A DNA stretch of 64,000 nt from Alitabrizicola rongguiensis (GTDB lineage: Bacteria > Pseudomonadota > Alphaproteobacteria > Rhodobacterales > Rhodobacteraceae), in assembly GCF_021491355.1 (NCBI RefSeq), contig NZ_JAKENF010000005.1, forward strand, positions 124,001 to 188,000. Reading direction: 5' to 3'. Under the pieces are notes generated by a model. It saw only the letters and a list, made by a program, of their open reading frames with translations, was not told where the DNA came from and ran no database searches. Positions 16,857 to 24,635 of the stretch are shown here, one piece after another. Each line of letters starts with the position of its first letter. The stretch's first letter is position 1. Both the position numbers and the translations under genes were made by a program.

Positions 16857-18095
16857 ATGCTGGAGCTTCTTTTCTGCTCGGCGCTGACGATCCTGCCGGA
16901 TTTCCTGTTCCGCCGCTACCGGCAAGGCAGACGCATCGGCTACGAGATCACGCTGTACTCGGTCTGGTACGAGCTGCGCTACGGCATCGTCGCCTGCGTG
17001 TTCCTGACCGTCAGCCTCATCACCACGATCTTCTACTTCCACCCGGCCACTTCGGCGGCAGTTGCCATGTACCGCACGGTGCCGATCGTGCCCGAGGGCA
17101 TCGGCCGGGTCTCCGAGGTCTATGTCTGGCTCAACGAGAAGGTCGAGGCGGGCCAGCCTCTGTTCCGGCTGGACGACAGCGAGCAGAAGGCGGCGGTGGC
17201 GACGGCGGAAGCGAAGGTGGATGAAGTCAGGGCCGCTCTGGCCGTAGCAACTTCGCAGATCGCCCTGACGGATGCGCGCATCATCGAGGCGCGGAGCGCG
17301 CTGAAGCAGGCCGAGGACGAGCGCGACACCAAGGCCGAGATCCGGCGGCGCAATCCCGACGCGGTGGCTCCTCGCGAGATCGAGCGGCTGCAGAACGTCG
17401 TCGACGGCCGTGCCGGGGGCCTGAAGGCGGCAGAGGCCGAGAAGGTGACGCTGGCGACGCAGATCGAGACCCAGCTTCCTGCCGAACTGCGCACCGCCGA
17501 GGCGGCGCTGGCCCAGGCGCAGGCCGATCTGGACAAGACGGTGATCCGGGCCGGAGTCGCGGGCGAGGTCCAGCAATTCACGCTCCGGGTTGGTGACCTG
17601 GTGAACCCGATGATGCGTCCTGCCGGGGTGCTGGTGCCCGCGGAAGCCGGGCGCGAAGCGATCCAGGCCGGCTTCGGCCAGATCGAGGCGAACGTAATGC
17701 GCCCGGGCATGGCAGCGGAGATCGCCTGTATCGCCCGACCCTTCACGATCATCCCCATGGTTGTGACCGAGGTGCAGTCGACCGTCTCGAGTGGGCAGGT
17801 CCGCGGCAGCGACCAGCTTTTCGATCCGGTGCAGGCAGCGCAGGTGCCCGGCACGATCGTGGCCTATCTTCAGCCGATGTTCGAGGGCGGTCTGGACGGC
17901 ATCCCGCCGGGCAGCGTCTGCACCGCCAATGCCTACACAAGCTATCACGAGCAACTGAAGGACCCCAACCTCGGGACGTTCCAGCGGATCGGCATGCATG
18001 TGGTCGACACGGTCGGCCTTGTCCACGCCCTGATCCTGCGGATGCAGGCTGTGGTCGCACCCGTCCAAGTGCTCGTCTTCTCCGGCGGTCACTAG
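16857..18095 (+). CDS. HlyD-family membrane-fusion/adaptor protein
   Basis: 412 aa. Unusually, the N-terminal region before the periplasmic part is long (~65 residues) with an amphipathic start and one strong membrane segment (about 41-63). It is followed by a biotinyl-lipoyl-like half motif (EGIGRVSEVYVWLNEKVEAG), a long alpha-helical hairpin rich in A/E/Q (about 100-225), and a second half motif (VIRAGVAGEVQQFTLRVGD). This is the layout of YibH/YiaV-type adaptors. No cognate inner-membrane pump (MFS, RND, ABC) is adjacent; the neighbours are a small membrane protein and a SulP transporter. It acts in the periplasm. Function unproven. Confidence 0.82.
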   Translation: MLELLFCSALTILPDFLFRRYRQGRRIGYEITLYSVWYELRYGIVACVFLTVSLITTIFYFHPATSAAVAMYRTVPIVPEGIGRVSEVYVWLNEKVEAGQPLFRLDDSEQKAAVATAEAKVDEVRAALAVATSQIALTDARIIEARSALKQAEDERDTKAEIRRRNPDAVAPREIERLQNVVDGRAGGLKAAEAEKVTLATQIETQLPAELRTAEAALAQAQADLDKTVIRAGVAGEVQQFTLRVGDLVNPMMRPAGVLVPAEAGREAIQAGFGQIEANVMRPGMAAEIACIARPFTIIPMVVTEVQSTVSSGQVRGSDQLFDPVQAAQVPGTIVAYLQPMFEGGLDGIPPGSVCTANAYTSYHEQLKDPNLGTFQRIGMHVVDTVGLVHALILRMQAVVAPVQVLVFSGGH

Positions 18096-18104
18096 GGGGC
18101 CCCG

Positions 18105-19817
18105 ATGAGCGGTGGCGATCATAAGCCCGCTGACAGTCTCGCGCGTCGGCTCGACCTGTTGGCAAGCCTGCGCGGATACAAGGCCGCCTGGCTACCGACC
18201 GATATTGGCGCCGGGCTTGCCATCGCGGCAGTCGGGCTGCCCTCTGCCATCGCCTATCCTGCGATTGCGGGTCTGCCGGCAGAGACCGGCATTTATGCCA
18301 GCATCGCCTCGGTGCTCGCCTATGCGGTTTTCGGTCCCTCGCGGCGGTTGATAGTTGGGCCCGATGCAGCGACGGTCACCCTGATGGCGAGCGTGATGGG
18401 CGCGGCGATCGGCGCCTCTGCGGGCGGAGATGCGCGGGTTGCAGTGGCAGCAGCCCTCGCCATCGTGGTCGGCGCCATCTGTGTTCTGGCGCGGCTGCTC
18501 AAGTTCGGCAGCATCGCGAGTTTCCTGTCCCGCCCGATCCTGATCGGTTTCTTCGCCGGCGTCGCGCTGTCGATCCTGGTCGGCCAGCTGGGCAAGATCA
18601 CCGGGTTGAAGATTGATGCCCCCGGTCCGGTTTCGTCGCTGATCGAACTCTTTTCCAAGGTCGACGCAATCCATTGGCCATCGTTGATCCTTGCTGTTGC
18701 GATGTTCGCGGTCCTTATGGCTGCGCCTCGGCTCAAGTCGCCGGTCCCGGGGCCGGTGATCGTCGTGGTGCTGGCAACGCTCCTGTCCTGGCTGTTCGGC
18801 TTCGAGGCGATGGGCATGCGGGTGGTCGGTGCGCTGCCGGAAGGTCTGCCCAGCCTTGCCTTGCCGGATTTCAGCAGCCTGTCGATCCCGGATTTCCTCA
18901 TGGGGGCCGGCGCGGTCTTCCTTGTCAGTTTCGGTGCGGGGATCATCACCGCCCGGAGCTTTGGCGAGATCACCGGAGAAGAGGTCGATCCGAACCGCGA
19001 ACTGGCGGGGTTCGGCGCCGCCAATGTCGCATCCGGGCTGCTGGGCGGGTTCCCGGTGACGGCGTCGGACAGCCGCACGGCGGTGAACCTTTCGGTCGGA
19101 GGGCGGACCCAACTGGCCGGGGTATTTTCGGCGATCGCCCTGTCGGCGGCGATGCTCTTTTTCAGCGATCTGCTGCGGCTTGTCCCGCTGCCGGCGCTTG
19201 GCGCGATCCTTGTCGCAGCGGCACTTGGCCTGATCGATCTGAAGGACCTGCGCGAGGTTTGGCGGATCAGCCCGATAGAGTTCGTCTTCGCCATAATCGC
19301 GATGGTAGGTGCTATCGGATTTGGTGTGTTGCAGGGGGTCATCATCGCCATCTTCGGCACGCTTGCGCATGTTGTGCTGAACGGGATGCATCCGCGCGTG
19401 GTGCTGCTTGGCCGGCTGCCGAACCAGGCCGGTTTCTACAAGATGCACCGCTCGGAGCGTGTGCAGCCGATCCCGGAGATGACCATCGTCCTGATCCAGG
19501 ACAGCCTGCTGTTCTACAGTGTCGACCATGTGAAGGCGCGACTGGCCGAGATCCGCGCGAACCTCGCGCCCGGTACGCGCTGGCTGGTTCTGGATGGTTC
19601 GGCCCTCGCACAGATCGACGTGACGGCGGCGGCCATGCTGCAGGAGTTTCATCGCAGCCTGGAGGCAGACGGAATCCGGCTGGCGGTGGCCGAACTGTCG
19701 TCGGAGGCGACGGCCCTTCTGCGGCGGGCGGAGCTGATCGACGAGATTGGCGAGACGATGTTTTTCGACGACCTCGAGGACGCGGTGCGTGCGTTCGAGG
19801 CGGAACAGAATGGCTGA
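18105..19817 (+). CDS. SulP-family anion transporter with STAS domain
   Basis: 570 aa. About 12-14 membrane segments occupy residues 20-430, with the SulP signature near the start (AGLAIAAVGLPSAIAYPAIA) and VTASDSRTAVNLSVGGRTQL near residue 320. A cytoplasmic STAS domain covers about 455-560; ALAQIDVTAAAML is the usual phosphorylatable loop of that fold. Members move sulfate, bicarbonate, or other anions with H+ or Na+. It lies 9 bp after the HlyD gene and 38 bp before ppk2, so the four genes read as one operon. Substrate not determinable; bicarbonate or sulfate are the usual candidates. Confidence 0.88.
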   Translation: MSGGDHKPADSLARRLDLLASLRGYKAAWLPTDIGAGLAIAAVGLPSAIAYPAIAGLPAETGIYASIASVLAYAVFGPSRRLIVGPDAATVTLMASVMGAAIGASAGGDARVAVAAALAIVVGAICVLARLLKFGSIASFLSRPILIGFFAGVALSILVGQLGKITGLKIDAPGPVSSLIELFSKVDAIHWPSLILAVAMFAVLMAAPRLKSPVPGPVIVVVLATLLSWLFGFEAMGMRVVGALPEGLPSLALPDFSSLSIPDFLMGAGAVFLVSFGAGIITARSFGEITGEEVDPNRELAGFGAANVASGLLGGFPVTASDSRTAVNLSVGGRTQLAGVFSAIALSAAMLFFSDLLRLVPLPALGAILVAAALGLIDLKDLREVWRISPIEFVFAIIAMVGAIGFGVLQGVIIAIFGTLAHVVLNGMHPRVVLLGRLPNQAGFYKMHRSERVQPIPEMTIVLIQDSLLFYSVDHVKARLAEIRANLAPGTRWLVLDGSALAQIDVTAAAMLQEFHRSLEADGIRLAVAELSSEATALLRRAELIDEIGETMFFDDLEDAVRAFEAEQNG

Positions 19818-19855
19818 CTGGAGAAATACCCATCAGCCTTTGAAGGGAGAGGACG

Positions 19856-20683
19856 ATGGCCAAGAAGCACAAGAACAACACGAGTGATGTTGAGAGCGAC
19901 GCTGGCGCGAAGATGACGCGCAAGGCCTATGAGAAAGCGATCGCGGATATCCAGGTTGAAATCGCGCATCTGCAGGCCTGGGTTAAAGCTACCGGGGCAC
20001 GGATCGTCATCATCTTCGAAGGGCGCGATGCCGCCGGAAAAGGTGGCATGATCCGCCGCCTGACCGAGAGGGTCAGCCCACGCGTGTTCCGGGTCGTTGC
20101 CATGCCGACGCCAAGCGATCGCGAGAAATCGCAGATCTTCATGCAGCGCTACATCGCGCAGTTGCCGGCCGGGGGAGAAGTCGTGGTTTTTGACCGCAGC
20201 TGGTACAACCGGGCGGGTGTCGAGCGGGTGATGGGGTTCTGCACCGACGAGCAGGCGCGGCGGTTTCTTGAGACGGCACCGCAGTTCGAAGCGTCGCTGA
20301 TCGAGTCCGGGCTTATCCTGCTGAAGTACTTCCTGGATGTCAGTCCGGAAGAGCAGCACCGCCGGTTCGAACAGCGCATTCACGACCCGCTGCGGCAGTG
20401 GAAACTCAGCCCGATGGATATCGAATCCTACCGGCGCTGGTGGGACTATACCCGCGCCTATGACGAGATGATCCGGATGACGGATACGCGCCATGCGCCC
20501 TGGTACATCGTGGAATCGACCGACAAGAAGGCAGCGCGCATAAACTGCCTGACGCATCTTCTGTCGAAGATTCCTTACGAACGAGTGCCGTTCGACAAAC
20601 CCAAGCTTGGCAAGCGAAAGAATCCACCCAAAGACTATGTCGCAGATCCGCATGTAAGGACCTACGTGCCAAGTGCGACCTGA
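19856..20683 (+). CDS. ppk2: Polyphosphate kinase 2 family protein (first copy)
   Basis: 275 aa. The PPK2 Walker A (GRDAAGKGG, 56-64) and Walker B (FDRSWYNR, 112-119) motifs are intact, as is the lid region after them (GVERVMGF). PPK2 enzymes transfer phosphate between polyphosphate and nucleotides (NDP or NMP). The ~275-aa single-domain length fits class I or III. It is the last gene of the operon headed by an FNR-like palindrome, next to a SulP transporter. Ribosome site GGAGAGG precedes the ATG. A longer paralogue is at 33896. Confidence 0.92.
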   Translation: MAKKHKNNTSDVESDAGAKMTRKAYEKAIADIQVEIAHLQAWVKATGARIVIIFEGRDAAGKGGMIRRLTERVSPRVFRVVAMPTPSDREKSQIFMQRYIAQLPAGGEVVVFDRSWYNRAGVERVMGFCTDEQARRFLETAPQFEASLIESGLILLKYFLDVSPEEQHRRFEQRIHDPLRQWKLSPMDIESYRRWWDYTRAYDEMIRMTDTRHAPWYIVESTDKKAARINCLTHLLSKIPYERVPFDKPKLGKRKNPPKDYVADPHVRTYVPSAT

Positions 20684-20810
20684 CCGGTTCGGTCGATTGG
20701 TAGGCATGCCTTGGCGGAAGATTTCTCTGCCAAGGTGCTTCGGTCTGGAAAGACGGACGGTCGCCGCGTAAAGCTTTGCTCGTTCAGAAGTTTCACGGCA
20801 GGAGACCGGG

Positions 20811-21323
20811 GTGGCAGCGTCAGGCAGAAGCACAACCCGTGCGGCCGTGCCGGGGACTGTCGTGCGTTTCCTGCTGTTCTTGCTGCTCTGGGGCATTTTG
20901 ATCGGCCCGGCCCCGGCCAATCTTGTTGCAGGGTTGCCCGCTGCGGCGTTGGCCTGCTGGGTCAGCCTTTGGCTGTTGCCGCCATTCGGGCAGACACTTT
21001 CGCTGTCTGCCCTTCTTGCGGTGCTGGTGCGCCTTCCGGGACAGTCGCTGATCGCCGGTCTTGATGTTGCACGACGCGCGCTGTCACCGGCCATGCCGCT
21101 TCGGCCAGGGATTGTCGCTTACCGCACAGACATTCCGCCTGGATTGGAGCGGGACGCGTTCCGCGCGCTGATGAGCCTGCAGCCGGGCACATTGCCGGTC
21201 GGCGAGGATGCGGACGGGGCGCTTCTCATTCACTGCCTCGACGTCGACCAGCCGGTCACGCATCAGCTGGCCCTGGAAGAGGCGCGGTTCCGTCGGGGCA
21301 CGGGGAAGGGCTCGCATGGCTGA
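20811..21323 (+). CDS. mrpE: Mrp-type cation/proton antiporter subunit E
   Basis: 170 aa with two N-terminal membrane segments (FLLFLLLWGILIGP...; AALACWVSLWLLPP) and a soluble C-terminal domain containing the typical MrpE phrase SLQPGTLPV. It starts at GTG with CAGGAGA upstream. It is the first gene of a seven-gene run in which every junction overlaps by 4-8 nt. MrpE is a structural subunit of multisubunit Na+/H+ antiporters. Confidence 0.88.
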   Translation: MAASGRSTTRAAVPGTVVRFLLFLLLWGILIGPAPANLVAGLPAAALACWVSLWLLPPFGQTLSLSALLAVLVRLPGQSLIAGLDVARRALSPAMPLRPGIVAYRTDIPPGLERDAFRALMSLQPGTLPVGEDADGALLIHCLDVDQPVTHQLALEEARFRRGTGKGSHG

Positions 21324-21591
21324 GTTCCTTTTTGCCGCCGCCGCGATCGTGCTTGTCCTGACTGGGCTGGGGCTGGCGCGAATGCTCTGGGGGCCGTCGC
21401 CCGCCGATCGGATGATGGCGGCGCAGCTGCTTGGTACAGGGGGCGGGGCCATCGCGGTCCTTGTCGCTATCGCGGGGGACATGACGGCGGTGCTCGACAT
21501 TGCCCTGACCCTGGCCTTGCTCGCGGCTTTTGCCGCGGTGGCCCTGACGCTCGGCGAGCCCGGATCGAAACGGCGCGGGGGCGAGGAATGA
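21316..21591 (+). CDS. mrpF: Mrp-type antiporter subunit F
   Basis: 91 aa with three membrane segments and the MrpF phrase LARMLWGPSPADRMMAA near residue 20 (usual 'R...GP...DR'). The start lies inside mrpE (8-nt overlap), and the stop overlaps the mrpG start by 4 nt. A longer in-frame reading from further upstream is not supported, since it would lie inside mrpE. Confidence 0.88.
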   Translation: MAEFLFAAAAIVLVLTGLGLARMLWGPSPADRMMAAQLLGTGGGAIAVLVAIAGDMTAVLDIALTLALLAAFAAVALTLGEPGSKRRGGEE

Positions 21592-21881
21592 GCCTGCTTC
21601 TCGACCTCTTCACCATTGTCGCGGTCTCGGGCGGGCTCTTCTTCTTCCTGGCCGGGACGGTTGGCCTCCTGCGATTTCCCGACACGCTGACGCGCCTTCA
21701 TGCCCTGACCAAGGCCGACAATCTGGGGCTGGGGCTGATCGTTCTGGGCCTCTTGCCGCAATGCCCCGATATTGTCTCGGCGCTGAAGCTTGTTGCGATC
21801 TGGGCGCTGGTGCAACTGGGCGGTGCCACGGCAAGCCAGCTTATCGCCGAATTTGCGCGGCGGGGCGGGGGAGAGCGATGA
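21588..21881 (+). CDS. mrpG: Mrp-type antiporter subunit G
   Basis: 97 aa with three hydrophobic segments and the MrpG signature GTVGLLRFPDTLTRLHALTK (about 23-42). The start and stop overlap its neighbours by 4 nt on each side, indicating coupled translation in stoichiometric assembly. Confidence 0.9.
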   Translation: MSLLLDLFTIVAVSGGLFFFLAGTVGLLRFPDTLTRLHALTKADNLGLGLIVLGLLPQCPDIVSALKLVAIWALVQLGGATASQLIAEFARRGGGER

Positions 21882-22813
21882 GCCTTGCCGTCGATCTTGT
21901 CATGGTCCTGCTGATCCTGACGGCTGCCGTCTGGACGATCCTTGCCCGCGACCGCCGCGACGCGGTGATCGCCTTCATCGTGCTTGGCCTGCTGCTGTCG
22001 CTGGTCTGGATGCGCCTGTTGGCCGTGGACGTGGCGCTGACCGAGGCGGCCGTCGGTGGCGGGGCGACGGGCCTCGTCCTGCTGCGCGCCTGCGCGCGGC
22101 TTCTGCCGGTCGAAGCAGATGGGGCGCTGCCCGGTCTTCGGCTGCAAGTCGCGGTGGGCGTTCTTTGTGCGGTCGTGGGCGCCTGTCTGGCAGCGGTCAT
22201 TCTGTCGCCTCCCGAACCTGCTCCTTCGCTCGCCCCGGCCGTTGCCGCCCACATGGAAGACGTTGGGCTGAAGAACCCTGTCACTGTTGTGCTGCTGGCC
22301 TATCGCGCGCTGGATACGCTTCTTGAGAAGGTCGTGCTGGTCCTTGGACTGATCGGGGTCTGGGCGTTGGCGCCGGACCTGTTCTGGGGCGGGCGGCCAG
22401 CCTCGTTGCGAGCTGCGGTCCCGAGCGGGACGCTGACCTTCCTGGCGCGGGTGCTGCCGCCGATCGGCGTGCTGATCGGCATCTACCTCGTCTGGAACGG
22501 TGCGGATCATCCGGGTGGCACCTTCCAGGGGGGAACGGTGCTGGCGGCGATGTGGCTTCTGGTGATGATGGCCGATCTTGGCGATCCGCCCGAGACGCGG
22601 GCACTGCGGCTGCGGCGGCTTGTGGCGGTTGGCCCGGCGCTGTTCATCGCCGTCGGGCTGGCCGGTTTCGGGATGGCGGACGGGTTCCTGTCTTATCCGC
22701 CGGGCTATGCCAAGCCGATCATCGTCGCCGTCGAGGTAGCGCTGGCGCTGTCGATCGCGGTCATCCTCGGTCTGATGGTGGCAGGGCCCGCCGCCAAGGA
22801 GCCGGACCAATGA
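21878..22813 (+). CDS. mrpB: Fused MrpA C-terminal (MbhD/E-like) + MrpB antiporter subunit
   Basis: 311 aa. Residues ~1-75 look like the DUF4040/MbhD unit (RDRRDAVIAFIVLGLLLSL). Residues ~125-165 look like the MbhE unit (GLKNPVTVVLLAYRALDTLL, equivalent to the 'NVILVDFRGFDTLGE' part at the end of MrpA). Residues ~185-300 are MnhB/MrpB (LVWNGADHPGGTFQGGTVLA). So the C-terminal part of MrpA is fused to MrpB, while the NuoL-like part of MrpA is absent from this gene. Junctions overlap by 4 nt on both sides. The domain split was assigned by eye. Confidence 0.85.
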   Translation: MSLAVDLVMVLLILTAAVWTILARDRRDAVIAFIVLGLLLSLVWMRLLAVDVALTEAAVGGGATGLVLLRACARLLPVEADGALPGLRLQVAVGVLCAVVGACLAAVILSPPEPAPSLAPAVAAHMEDVGLKNPVTVVLLAYRALDTLLEKVVLVLGLIGVWALAPDLFWGGRPASLRAAVPSGTLTFLARVLPPIGVLIGIYLVWNGADHPGGTFQGGTVLAAMWLLVMMADLGDPPETRALRLRRLVAVGPALFIAVGLAGFGMADGFLSYPPGYAKPIIVAVEVALALSIAVILGLMVAGPAAKEPDQ

Positions 22814-23139
22814 CGCCCGCGACGCTTTACGGCCTTTGCGCGGCGGCGCTGGTGGCGATCGGGCTTTTCGGCCTGATCCTGCATCCGTCGCCCCTGCGCA
22901 AGGTGATCTCGTTTAATCTTGTCGGCAGCGGCACCTTCCTGTTCTTCGGCGTCGCGGCCCGGCGCGGGGCGGTGGCAGGCTTCCTTGGCGACCCGGTTCC
23001 GCAAGCGATGGTGATCACGGGGATCGTCGTGGCTTTCGCAGCCACCGCTCTGGCTGTCGCGCTGCTCTTGCGGATGCTGGAGAGTGGAGCGCCGACCGTC
23101 GACGGCCCGCCGGAACAGCCGGACGACCTTTCACCATGA
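22810..23139 (+). CDS. mrpC: Mrp-type antiporter subunit C (NuoK-like)
   Basis: 109 aa with three membrane segments; the typical MrpC/NuoK phrase DPVPQAMVITGIVVAFAATA sits near residue 60. The start is ATG overlapping the mrpB stop, and the stop overlaps the mrpD start (ATGA). NuoK-like subunits contribute to the ion path. Confidence 0.9.
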   Translation: MTPATLYGLCAAALVAIGLFGLILHPSPLRKVISFNLVGSGTFLFFGVAARRGAVAGFLGDPVPQAMVITGIVVAFAATALAVALLLRMLESGAPTVDGPPEQPDDLSP

Positions 23140-24635
23140 TGCCCTATGCAACGACGCCGGGCGGATGGATGCTGGTCCTCGCGCTGATGTTGCCCGTTGT
23201 GGGGATGCTCGGCATCTTTGCCCTCGGCTTGCGCCATGCCGAGCGCATCGCCCATGCGACGCTCCTGGCCGGGCTTGCCGTGGCGCTGGCCATCGCGGTC
23301 GAGGTCGGGCGCAGCGGGCAAGCGGTGACCTATCTGATCGGTGGTTGGCGGCCACCGCTCGGCATCGCCCTGCAGGCCGACGGCCTGTCGGCCGTGCTGA
23401 TGGTGATGACGTCGGTGATCCTCTGCTCGGTCGGTGTTTTCGCGCGGGGCAGCTTCTCCTCTCCACCCGACGGGGCGGAGGTGCGGCGGCCCTTCGTGTT
23501 CTGGACGCTTCTTCTGGGCCTATGGAGTGCGCTGAACACGGTCTGGCTGGCGCAGGACTTGTTCAGCCTGTTCGTGGCGCTGGAGCTTCTGACCTTCTCG
23601 GCCGTGCCGCTGGTCTGTCTGGATGGCAGCCGCGATACGTTGCGCGCCGCCCTGCGCTATCTGCTATTCGCGCTGGCTGGTTCGGTCTTCTACCTGATGG
23701 GCACGGGGCTGATATATGGCGCCTATGGGACCATGGACATCGCGAGCCTGCATCAGGTTGCCCGCGCCGACTGGGCCACCTCAGTTGCGCTTGGCCTGAT
23801 GATCGTTGGTCTGATGGCCAAGGCCGCGCTTTTCCCCTTGCACCTGTGGCTGCCGCCCGCCCATGCCGGGGCCCCGGCGGCGGCGAGTGCCGTCCTGTCG
23901 GCGCTGGTGGTGAAGGCGCCCTTCATCCTGATCCTGCGGCTCTGGTTCGATGTTGCGCCGCAGCCGCTGCCGGCAGCAGCCGGTGCGATGCTTGCCGGCC
24001 TTGGAGCGGCAAGCATCCTGTTCTGCAGCATCATGGCGCTCAGGCAGGCGCGGCTGAAGCTGATGATCGCCTATTCGACCGTGGCCCAGGTCGGCTACCT
24101 GTTCCTCGTCTTCCCGCTGGTCATGGGCAGTGCCGCCGAAATGCCCTGGGACTCGGTCGGCTGGACAGGCGGAGTGCTGCAACTGGTTTCCCACGCCTTT
24201 GCGAAGGCCGCGATGTTCCTGGCGGCAGGGCTGATCGCAGAGGCGCTTGGCCATGACCGCATCGCCGACCTCGGCGGTGCGGCGAAGGGCGTGCCGGTCA
24301 CCGTCGCCGCCTTTGCCCTGGCCGGGCTGTCGCTCATGGGCCTGCCGCCGGCGGGCGGGTTCATCTCCAAGCTGATGCTGCTGACCGCTGCGGTCGAGAC
24401 GGCGAACTGGTGGATTGCGGCGACGATCCTGGCCGGGGGCATCCTGGCCGCGACCTACGTCTTTCGTGTGGTGGGGAGCGCGCTGGCGCAACCGCGGGCC
24501 GGGTTGGTGATGAAGGCTGTCCCCCTGAACCGTGAGCTTGCGGTTCTGACGTTGGCCCTGATCGCCGTGGCGCTTGGTTTCCTGCCGCTTCAGCCGCTCG
24601 ACTATCTCGGCATTGGCCGCGGAGGGATGCCATGA
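23136..24635 (+). CDS. mrpD: Mrp-type antiporter subunit D (NuoM/N-like)
   Basis: 499 aa with about 14 membrane segments. Conserved channel motifs are present: FVALELLTFSAVPL (TM5 glutamate), LMAKAALFPLHLWLPPAHAG (TM7 lysine and the HxWLPxAH motif) and KAPFILILRL (TM8 lysine). This is the proton-conducting subunit type of complex I and Mrp. It overlaps by 4 nt with a second, related subunit gene. Confidence 0.9.
   Translation: MMPYATTPGGWMLVLALMLPVVGMLGIFALGLRHAERIAHATLLAGLAVALAIAVEVGRSGQAVTYLIGGWRPPLGIALQADGLSAVLMVMTSVILCSVGVFARGSFSSPPDGAEVRRPFVFWTLLLGLWSALNTVWLAQDLFSLFVALELLTFSAVPLVCLDGSRDTLRAALRYLLFALAGSVFYLMGTGLIYGAYGTMDIASLHQVARADWATSVALGLMIVGLMAKAALFPLHLWLPPAHAGAPAAASAVLSALVVKAPFILILRLWFDVAPQPLPAAAGAMLAGLGAASILFCSIMALRQARLKLMIAYSTVAQVGYLFLVFPLVMGSAAEMPWDSVGWTGGVLQLVSHAFAKAAMFLAAGLIAEALGHDRIADLGGAAKGVPVTVAAFALAGLSLMGLPPAGGFISKLMLLTAAVETANWWIAATILAGGILAATYVFRVVGSALAQPRAGLVMKAVPLNRELAVLTLALIAVALGFLPLQPLDYLGIGRGGMP

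Noticed and set aside
20709-20735. Seven-bp stem with 13-nt loop after ppk2, overlapping a 21-codon frame
   Set aside because: Stem too weak and loop too long for a confident terminator; the tiny frame has no ribosome site.
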